From JAYUHK01 sp043767025 (GTDB lineage Bacteria > Bacteroidota > Bacteroidia > Chitinophagales > Saprospiraceae): a stretch of 12,457 bases of DNA. The translations under genes and the position numbers were made by a program. A model generated the notes under the pieces. The model ran no database searches. It was not told where the DNA came from and saw only the letters and a list, made by a program, of their open reading frames with translations. The stretch is from the NCBI GenBank assembly GCA_043767025.1, contig JAYUHK010000045.1, forward strand, positions 1 to 12,457. The letters are read 5' to 3'. Below are positions 6,521 to 12,457 of the stretch, piece after piece (within the stretch, counting starts at the first letter, position 1; each line of letters begins with the position of its first letter).

Positions 6521-9500
6521 ATGAAGAAAATTAACTTTACCCCGAACCGTTTGTGGCGTTTTGCCCTTCCGGTGATCATGGCAATGTTCTGTTGGAATAT
6601 TGCACAAGCGCAATACTGCGCAATGTCTTGCAACAGCGGCATCAATGTATCGCTCAACCAAAATGGTCAAGCTACCGTCACCTATGCGATGGTGCTTACA
6701 GACCCCAACAACCCTGCAACTTGCTCTCCCAACGGTCCGCAGGCTTATGTAGTATTCGTGATGGGTGCCGATGGCAACCCAATCGCTACCAGTCCGATGG
6801 TCACTTGCGCCAACATCGGTCAGACACTTTCTGTGAAAGTAAAACACTGGGCGACCGGCAACACTTGCTGGGGAAGCATCTTGGTAGAAGATAAATTAGC
6901 TCCAACCATCACAAGTTGCGCGAATGTAACTATCAACTGCAACGAAAGCGCAGCTCCCGGCGGCGGCTATGTCAACTTCCCATCTGCTACCGACAACTGT
7001 ACGGCAGTAGAATTGACATATTCGGACGTTTTCACTGATTTGACTTGCAGCTACGTAGGTTTCAGTGCTTACATTACCCGCACTTGGATAGCTACGGCTA
7101 CGGACGGTAAGACAGCATCTTGCACACAAAAAATTTGGTTCAAACGTCTTACTTTGGCTGGTCTTTCTTGGCCCGCAAGTTTAGATGATTTGGCAGGCGC
7201 AGGACACGCTCCAGCGTTGGCTTGCGGCTCTAACGTGAACACTAATCCAACTGTTACGGGCGCACCGACCATCAACGGTCAGTCACTTTACCAAAGCGGC
7301 GTTTGCGAAATCAATGTTACTTATACAGACCAAACTATTGACATCTGTGGCGGCAGCAAAAAAATCCTCCGCGCATGGAGCGTGGTAGATTGGTGTACGG
7401 GCGAAATCAAAACATATACCCAAATCATCAAAATTTTGGACAAAACAGGTCCAGTCATCAGCTGCCCAGCAGCAGCAACCGTCGGAACTGACGATTATGC
7501 TTGCACCGCTTCTACGATACTTTCGGCTACTGCGACCGACGCTTGCTCCAGCGTAAGTTCAGTAATCGCACAAGTGCCGGGACACAGTGTTGGCGCAAAC
7601 GGTTTCACAACAGGACTGCCACGCGGTGTCCATACTGTGACTTATATCGCTACGGACGCTTGTGGAAATACTTCTACTTGTACTCAAAAATTAACAGTAA
7701 TTGATGATAAATTGCCAACACCAGTTTGTCACCAAAATACAGTAGTGACTTTGACCAACGCAGGTACCGCTATCGCTTACACGGCATCTTTCGATGACGG
7801 TAGCCACGATAACTGCGGCATCGTAGAGCGCAAAGTACGTCGTATGAACTCTTCTTGCACAGAAACAACTACCAGCTTCGGCGATTATGTAGTGTTTTGC
7901 TGCGCAGATGCTGGACAAACGGTACAGGTAATCCTTCAAGTGAAAGATGCAGCTGGCAATACGAATACTTGCATGGTGCAAGTGCAGGTGACAGACAAAG
8001 CAGCTCCGACGATGGTTTGCGGACCAAATGTAACGGTAGATTGCGGTACTGACCCGACTTCAAAATTCGTAACTCCAGCGGTGATTGATGCTTGCGGATT
8101 CACTTTGACTTCTACGATTTCAGGTTCTTTGAACAACTGCGGCGTAGGAACTATCACAAAGACTTTCACCGCAACTGACCCAAGCGGAAACGCTGCGTCT
8201 TGCTCTCAAAGCATCTCTGTTCGTCATATTTCTGACTTCAAAGTAACTTTCCCTGCGGACAAAGTAGTAAATACTTGTACGTCATTGGACAACTTGACCA
8301 ACTTGGGCGAGCCGACCTATCAAGGCGTAGATTGCGAATTGGTGGCAAAATCTTACACAGACGAAGTATTTACGGCTGTAGCAGGTGCTTGTTATCAAAT
8401 CAATCGTACTTGGAAAGTTATCAACCAGTGTACTTACAACCCGACGGCTGCAAACACAGACTTGGGTATGCCTATGGGCACTCGTACTTGGAAAGACGAC
8501 GGCGACGGATACTTCAAATACGTCCAAATCATCAAAGTACAAGACAACGTAGCGCCAGTATTCGCTAACTGCGTAGATATTACTATCAACGACATCAGCG
8601 ACAACTGCACTGCAACTGGAACAGCTCCAGCAAACGCAACAGACAACTGTACCGCAGCCGCAGATATTACTTACTCTTGGAAGTTAGATGCCAACAACGA
8701 CGGCACTTTTGACCTCGCAGGAACAGGAAAAGCCATCACTAATCCAGTAGCAGGTGGCTGGCCCAAAGGCACGCACCGTGTAGTATTCACAGCGAATGAC
8801 AAATGCGGAAACGTAAGCACTTGCTCATACTTGGTGACAGTGCGCGACGGCAAAAAACCAACGCCTTACTGCAAGTTCGGATTGGTAGTAGAGTTGATGC
8901 CAACTTCTCGCATGATAGCAGTGTGGGCAACCGACTTGAACGATAACAGCTTCGACAACTGTACGTCAAAAGCCAACTTGACTTATCACATCAGCCAAGA
9001 CGTGACTCCAAACCAAACAACAGTACCAACAGCTACTTCTTTGACTTTTGATTGCGATAAAATCGGACAACAACCCGTAGCAATCTGGGTGACAGACGAA
9101 GCTGGCAACTCTGACTACTGCACTACGTTTGTAATTATTCAAGGCAATATGTTATCTCCAGCTTGTCCGGGTACGGGCTCTGCGAACATCGCAGGACTTA
9201 TCACAACAGAAATGGGCGATAATGTGAAAGACGTAACAGTGATGAACTCTGGTTCTACTATTCCAGCTATCACTACCAACAACGGTCAGTTTTTGTTCAA
9301 TCTTCCAATGCACAGCAACTATATGGTAGCTCCGCAAAAAGATATGAACCCACTCAACGGTGTTTCTACTTATGACCTCGTGTTGTTGCGCAAGCATATT
9401 TTGGGCGTAGAATTACTAAATTCTCCTTACAAAATGATTGCTGCCGACATCAACAAGTCAGGTACGATTACAACTTTGGACATGGTAGAATTGCGTAAAG

Positions 9501-10393
9501 TAATCCTCCAAATCACAGATAACTTTGTAGGAAATACTTCATGGAGATTCGTAGATAAGTCATTCTCGTTCCCAGACCCAAGCAATCCGTTTGCGTCTGT
9601 GTTCCCTGAAACTCATACTTTTACCAATTTGAGTGCTGCGGAGCAAGCGAATTTCGTAGGCGTAAAAATCGGTGACTTGAACAACAACGCATCTCCAAAC
9701 AGCTTATTGGGAACTACCGAACACAACCAAAATACATTGGCGTTGGAGGTAAATAACCAAACGGTGAAAGCTGGAAAAGAATATGCCATCACTTTCAACT
9801 CTACCAAAGCAAACATCGCAGGCTACCAGTTCACGATGAATTTTGACAAAAATGCGTTGGAGTTTGTAAGCGTAAATTCTGACTTTGCTACGGCTGAAAA
9901 CTTCGGACTTGTCCGCGCAAACGAAGGTGTTTTGACTGCAAGTTGGGACAACAGCGGCGCAGCTATCAATGAAGGAACAGGTTTGTTCACGATGACTTTC
10001 CGTGCCAAAGCAGACGGACAGTTGAGCCAGTTCGTGCGTTTGAACTCTACTTTGACCAAAGCGGAGGCTTATACAGCAGGCGGCGAGCCGATGGACATAG
10101 AGCTTCAATTCAATGGCGTGAAAGCTGCCGACCGTTTTGAAGTCTATCAAAACCAACCAAATCCATTCAACGGAGCTACTACTATCAGCTTCAACTTGCC
10201 AGAAGCGGGTGCTGCGACTATCACAGTAACGGACTTGGCGGGAAGAACTCTGAAAGTAATCCGCACTGACTTCTCAAAAGGATACAACGAAGTGAATATC
10301 CAACGCAGTGACATCAATGCGACAGGCGTTCTCTACTATCAAGTAGAAACTGCTGGCGCAACCGTCACCAAGAAAATGGTTATTATTGAGTAA
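6521..10393 (+). CDS. T9SS-exported HYR-like/dockerin-like/cohesin-like surface protein
   Basis: A 1290-residue secreted protein with no enzymatic domain that I recognise. A signal peptide (1-30) ends AQA before QYCAMSC. Residues 31-880 are a chain of cysteine-rich beta modules resembling HYR/Ig-like repeats. Junctions recur as D(K/N)xxP...C (for example 124-133, 307-315, 395-403, 492-500, 675-684, 776-784), and modules end in a CGNTSTC-like strand (381-387, 480-484, 556-561, 762-768, 862-867). Residues 889-935 look like a carboxypeptidase-regulatory-type sandwich. A dockerin-like pair follows: a degenerate first half (941-962) and an intact calcium loop DINKSGTITTLD (976-987). Residues 1070-1200 are cohesin-like, and 1205-1290 form a type A T9SS sorting domain (VYQNQPNPFNGAT...KKMVIIE). 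By my count the mature chain has 44 cysteines, all before residue 883. I chose ATG 6521 over the in-frame GTG 6482 because it starts the signal peptide. Likely cell-surface or matrix role; ligand unknown. Confidence 0.92.
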   Translation: MKKINFTPNRLWRFALPVIMAMFCWNIAQAQYCAMSCNSGINVSLNQNGQATVTYAMVLTDPNNPATCSPNGPQAYVVFVMGADGNPIATSPMVTCANIGQTLSVKVKHWATGNTCWGSILVEDKLAPTITSCANVTINCNESAAPGGGYVNFPSATDNCTAVELTYSDVFTDLTCSYVGFSAYITRTWIATATDGKTASCTQKIWFKRLTLAGLSWPASLDDLAGAGHAPALACGSNVNTNPTVTGAPTINGQSLYQSGVCEINVTYTDQTIDICGGSKKILRAWSVVDWCTGEIKTYTQIIKILDKTGPVISCPAAATVGTDDYACTASTILSATATDACSSVSSVIAQVPGHSVGANGFTTGLPRGVHTVTYIATDACGNTSTCTQKLTVIDDKLPTPVCHQNTVVTLTNAGTAIAYTASFDDGSHDNCGIVERKVRRMNSSCTETTTSFGDYVVFCCADAGQTVQVILQVKDAAGNTNTCMVQVQVTDKAAPTMVCGPNVTVDCGTDPTSKFVTPAVIDACGFTLTSTISGSLNNCGVGTITKTFTATDPSGNAASCSQSISVRHISDFKVTFPADKVVNTCTSLDNLTNLGEPTYQGVDCELVAKSYTDEVFTAVAGACYQINRTWKVINQCTYNPTAANTDLGMPMGTRTWKDDGDGYFKYVQIIKVQDNVAPVFANCVDITINDISDNCTATGTAPANATDNCTAAADITYSWKLDANNDGTFDLAGTGKAITNPVAGGWPKGTHRVVFTANDKCGNVSTCSYLVTVRDGKKPTPYCKFGLVVELMPTSRMIAVWATDLNDNSFDNCTSKANLTYHISQDVTPNQTTVPTATSLTFDCDKIGQQPVAIWVTDEAGNSDYCTTFVIIQGNMLSPACPGTGSANIAGLITTEMGDNVKDVTVMNSGSTIPAITTNNGQFLFNLPMHSNYMVAPQKDMNPLNGVSTYDLVLLRKHILGVELLNSPYKMIAADINKSGTITTLDMVELRKVILQITDNFVGNTSWRFVDKSFSFPDPSNPFASVFPETHTFTNLSAAEQANFVGVKIGDLNNNASPNSLLGTTEHNQNTLALEVNNQTVKAGKEYAITFNSTKANIAGYQFTMNFDKNALEFVSVNSDFATAENFGLVRANEGVLTASWDNSGAAINEGTGLFTMTFRAKADGQLSQFVRLNSTLTKAEAYTAGGEPMDIELQFNGVKAADRFEVYQNQPNPFNGATTISFNLPEAGAATITVTDLAGRTLKVIRTDFSKGYNEVNIQRSDINATGVLYYQVETAGATVTKKMVIIE

Positions 10394-10439
10394 GGAACGC
10401 GTCTAAAATAAACTACTTGTTTTTTCTGCTAAATTACAA

Positions 10440-10518
10440 CCAATCACTGCGTTATTTTTTCGTTACAACGCTCTGCGTTGCGCCTCAAAAATGCCTTGTT
10501 ATTGTTTGAATTGATTGG
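10440..10518. repeat. 79-bp palindrome-bounded element, possible short interspersed repeat
   Basis: CCAATCA (10440-10446) and TGATTGG (10512-10518) are perfect 7-bp inverted ends. Inside is a perfect 6-bp hairpin, CAACGC (10466-10471), loop TCT, GCGTTG (10475-10480), in a locally GC-richer core. The compact architecture resembles REP-like or MITE-like intergenic elements, and the core looks like repeats I associate with Bacteroidota intergenic regions. Only one copy is seen in this window, so family status is unproven. Confidence 0.4.
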
Positions 10519-10577
10519 AAAAAATGGAGTACTTTATTTTTTCTTCATTCCTAAATAAAAATAAATTCTAAAAAACG

Positions 10578-10619
10578 AATCCCTTTTCGCACATCTGCTG
10601 CGGAAAGGGATTTTTTTTT
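10578..10619 (+). terminator. Strong intrinsic terminator, probably bidirectional
   Basis: The 14-nt arms 10578-10591 and 10599-10612 pair throughout (one G-T wobble) around the loop CATCTGC and run into T's to 10619, a classic rho-independent terminator for the secreted-protein gene 185 bp upstream. Read on the minus strand, the same stem is followed shortly by CGTTTTTTAG, so it can also stop transcription from the wecA-like/crcB pair that converges from the right. Confidence 0.88.
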
Positions 10620-10678
10620 GGTGATGGCGTTTTATTATTTTAGAATCTTATGATATTTTTCATAAAAATGAAGCGAAC

Positions 10679-10705
10679 TTACCGACCCCTTTAAGCTGTC
10701 GGTAA
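10679..10705 (-). terminator. 8-bp hairpin just after crcB
   Basis: TTACCGAC (10679-10686) and GTCGGTAA (10698-10705) pair perfectly around an 11-nt loop, beginning one nucleotide after the crcB stop codon on the minus strand. There is no immediate U-tract; a TTTTT occurs about 11 nt further on. It may stabilise the 3' end of the mRNA or act with the stronger stem at 10578-10612. The remainder of 10394-10706 shows no gene. Confidence 0.4.
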
Positions 10706-10706
10706 C

Positions 10707-11072
10707 TTACAAGCCGCCGCCTAATTTTAAGCCACAAAAAAGACTAAAAAGACAAAGGCATACGTTGGCGCAAATATTGAGCATCGCTAAACCAAAACTC
10801 CCGTGCTGAAATAAAAGAAAAGTATCGTTGGAAAAACTCGAAAAGGTACTGAATCCGCCACAAAAACCTGTGGTGAGAAGTAATTTTTGCTGTTCGCTAA
10901 TCTGTGTTTGGGTAAATGAGCCAACGCTTACGCCAAAAATAAAACAACTTACGACATTTGCCAAAAAGGTGGCGCGAGGAAAAATACCCGCTTGGTTTGG
11001 TAGCCAAAGCGAAAGGGCGTAGCGGCAAAGACTGCCCAAGCCGCCACCGAGAAAAACAATGAGGAAATTCAC
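10707..11072 (-). CDS. crcB: CrcB/Fluc fluoride ion channel
   Basis: A 121-residue inner-membrane protein of the Fluc family, which exports fluoride as a dual-topology dimer. Four hydrophobic segments are visible (about 2-20, 35-53, 64-88 and 93-116). Family motifs are GGGLGSLCRY (9-18), the pore-region asparagine N39 in ATFLANVVSCFIFG, TGFCGGFSTFSSFSND (68-83) carrying the phenylalanine-box region and central Na+ site zone, and N99. The start codon is GTG at 11072. An in-frame TAG only three codons upstream, which is the stop of the preceding gene, leaves no longer alternative. It lies 9 nt after the WecA-like gene and is probably translated from the same mRNA. No fluoride riboswitch was recognised upstream of the pair. 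Confidence 0.93.
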   Translation of the reverse strand: MNFLIVFLGGGLGSLCRYALSLWLPNQAGIFPRATFLANVVSCFIFGVSVGSFTQTQISEQQKLLLTTGFCGGFSTFSSFSNDTFLLFQHGSFGLAMLNICANVCLCLFSLFCGLKLGGGL

Positions 11073-11081
11073 GACGCAAAA

Positions 11082-12161
11082 CTACGCATTGCCAAGCAGA
11101 TTATCGGTGCTGCGGCGTTGCATTTTTTTCTTGTCGGCGGATAGTTTGAGGGCATAGGTAAGCGCGGCGGCGATGCCGAGCGTGAGAGAAAGCAGGTACA
11201 GCGTCCCGATACTTTGGAAGGTAATGACGAAAATAATGAACAAAATGTTCGTGACTACGAGCGTTCCGGTAGCTTGCATGTGGTTCAGACCAGTATCTAA
11301 AAGCAGGTGATGAATGTGTGTGCGGTCGGCATAAAAGGGTGATTTTCCTTTCAAAATCCGCATCGTGAATACGCGAAGCGTGTCGAAAAGCGGCAAAATC
11401 AAAATTCCGATAGCGACTGCTGGCACGGACTTGAAAGTGTAGGGATTGTTGACGAGTTCGCGGTGCATTTCGATAAATTTGATGGCAAGAATCGAGCATA
11501 TCAATCCCAACAGCAGCGAACCCGTGTCGCCCATAAATATTTTGGCGGGCGTAAAATTGTATTTTAAAAAAGCAATAATCGAACCCGCCAGAGCGAAAGC
11601 GACCAGCGAAAGTCCCATGCTATCCACGAGAAAAAACCAAGAGCCGAGTGTGCCAGCAATCAAAAGTCCGATGCTTCCCGACAAGCCGTTGATGCCGTCA
11701 ATCAGGTTAAAGGCATTGATAATGACGATGATGATGAAGATAGAAAGCAGCACAGACACGGGTTCTGGAAGGTCATAAACGCCAAAAATGCCGTATAAAC
11801 TGGTGATTTTTACGCCCGACTTGAATACTAAAATAGCGGCAGCAAAAATTTCGCCCACTAATTTTTTGTAGGGCGACATCGGAATAATGTCGTCTTTGGC
11901 ACCCATCAAAAAAATAATCAAAAACGACGCGAGAATATATTGGAGATTGCCGAAAACTTTGAACGGAGTCCAGAGCGTAATCGAAAATATAACGCCTGCA
12001 AAAATAGCGATGCCTCCCAGCGACGGCGTGGTTTCTGTGTGGGCGCGCCTATCGCCCGGCTCGTCGCAGAGGTGCTTGACCTTCGCTATGTTGATGATAG
12101 AAGGGATAGCAAAATAAGTGAGCGTAAAAGCGGTCAAAAAACTGAGTACTAAATCGTACAT
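11082..12161 (-). CDS. WecA/TagO-type polyprenyl-phosphate HexNAc-1-phosphate transferase
   Basis: A 359-residue integral membrane enzyme of glycosyltransferase family 4 (MraY/WecA superfamily), which transfers a sugar-1-phosphate, usually GlcNAc-1-P, from UDP-sugar to undecaprenyl phosphate to start a surface glycan. Motifs in order: DEPGDRRAHTETTPSLGG (33-50), KDD (89-91) for Mg2+/lipid phosphate, NAFNLIDGINGLSG (149-162), FMGDTGS (209-215) and DRTHIHHLL (279-287). The HIHH motif separates the WecA/TagO branch from MraY. About ten or eleven membrane segments are evident. The exact sugar and the glycan (O-antigen, capsule, exopolysaccharide or glycoprotein glycan) cannot be told, since no other glycan genes are here. 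It is the first gene of a two-gene unit with crcB. Confidence 0.93.
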   Translation of the reverse strand: MYDLVLSFLTAFTLTYFAIPSIINIAKVKHLCDEPGDRRAHTETTPSLGGIAIFAGVIFSITLWTPFKVFGNLQYILASFLIIFLMGAKDDIIPMSPYKKLVGEIFAAAILVFKSGVKITSLYGIFGVYDLPEPVSVLLSIFIIIVIINAFNLIDGINGLSGSIGLLIAGTLGSWFFLVDSMGLSLVAFALAGSIIAFLKYNFTPAKIFMGDTGSLLLGLICSILAIKFIEMHRELVNNPYTFKSVPAVAIGILILPLFDTLRVFTMRILKGKSPFYADRTHIHHLLLDTGLNHMQATGTLVVTNILFIIFVITFQSIGTLYLLSLTLGIAAALTYALKLSADKKKMQRRSTDNLLGNA

Positions 12162-12255
12162 AAATACTTATTTTTGGTTGTCGGATTACAGGCATTGCTA
12201 TTTGTTTTTTTAGAGTTGTTATTTTTTAAGACGTAAGTACACGCGAAAAGAAACA

Positions 12256-12263
12256 CAAATATA
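12256..12263 (-). promoter_or_regulatory. Bacteroidota -7 element for the wecA-like/crcB unit
   Basis: On the minus strand this reads TATATTTG, a full match to TAnnTTTG, about 95 bp upstream of the start codon. No clear -33 TTTG is present. A small inverted repeat, AACGAA (12265-12270) with TTCGTT (12278-12283), sits directly upstream in the -10 to -30 zone, where it could bind a regulator or be incidental. Confidence 0.5.
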
Positions 12264-12346
12264 CAACGAAAAAAAACTTCGTTTTGTGATTTTCTTACTG
12301 ACTCATCTTACACAAAATATTTTTTTATCAAAATCTCAGGCAGCAA

Positions 12347-12457
12347 TTTATTCAATGCGACTGTATTTTCAGACGTGCCTTGTAGAAATTCAAGTTTTTG
12401 CAAAAATATCATCTGGCGAAGCGAAAACTGTTTGAAGTCTGGCGGAGCCGACGAGTA
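12347..12457. repeat. Long direct repeat, right copy (cut by window end)
   Basis: This is the counterpart of 11-120, in the same orientation and with about 94% identity. The window ends just where the left copy begins its T-run and second inverted arm, so whether this copy is complete cannot be judged. It lies about 185 bp upstream of the start of the WecA-like gene. Confidence 0.88.

Noticed and set aside
6521..10393. The large protein as a polysaccharide-degrading cellulosome enzyme
   Set aside because: A dockerin-like and a cohesin-like domain are present, but no glycoside hydrolase, esterase or carbohydrate-binding catalytic signature is visible in the remaining residues.
11..12457. The whole window as a composite transposon or genomic island bounded by the direct repeats
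   Set aside because: There is no transposase, integrase or tRNA, the gene content is largely core, and the repeats look like an interspersed family rather than insertion-sequence ends.
1..12457. CRISPR array, anti-phage defence system, tRNA or rRNA
   Set aside because: No regularly spaced short repeats, no nuclease, helicase or toxin-antitoxin gene, and no cloverleaf or rRNA-like sequence was found by reading the intergenic regions.

Overview
The window looks like a piece of a Bacteroidota chromosome. The evidence is a type IX secretion (T9SS) C-terminal sorting domain on a large cysteine-rich secreted protein, Bacteroidota-type -7 promoter elements (TAnnTTTG) upstream of several genes, A/T-rich leaders without clear Shine-Dalgarno sequences, and a mevalonate-pathway decarboxylase. 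The mix of HYR-like modules with dockerin-like and cohesin-like domains resembles proteins I associate with Saprospiria and related groups, but that placement is tentative.

Layout: 1-388 is non-coding and structured. It holds a repeat that recurs at the right edge, nested inverted repeats, and a perfect 10-bp dyad ahead of lipA. lipA (lipoyl synthase, +) occupies 389-1261. It converges, with 13 bp between them, on a minus-strand pair: serC (phosphoserine aminotransferase) followed 3 bp later by mvaD (mevalonate-type decarboxylase). Upstream of serC on the same strand is a DUF2079 polytopic membrane protein (3522-4979). A 284-bp divergent spacer separates it from a plus-strand metallo-beta-lactamase-fold hydrolase (5264-5908). 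After a 612-bp, AT-rich, gene-poor gap comes the largest gene (6521-10393), a 1290-residue T9SS substrate. A strong terminator, probably bidirectional, lies at 10578-10619. It separates this gene from a minus-strand pair: a WecA/TagO-type polyprenyl-phosphate sugar-1-phosphate transferase (11082-12161) followed 9 nt later, in the same reading frame, by a CrcB/Fluc fluoride channel (10707-11072). The right edge contains a second, window-truncated copy of the left-edge repeat in the same orientation.

Most genes are core metabolism or envelope functions: lipoate synthesis, serine/PLP metabolism, isoprenoid synthesis, undecaprenyl-linked glycan initiation and fluoride export. mvaD (isoprenoid precursors) and the WecA-like enzyme (uses a polyprenyl phosphate) are linked by pathway logic, but nothing here shows co-regulation. 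No defence system, CRISPR array, transposase, integrase, rRNA or tRNA was seen. The observations most worth following are the secreted protein with both a dockerin-like and a cohesin-like domain in one chain, the approximately 110-bp direct repeats at the two edges with their nested palindromes, and a 28-codon signal-peptide-like ORF stranded in the 612-bp gap.
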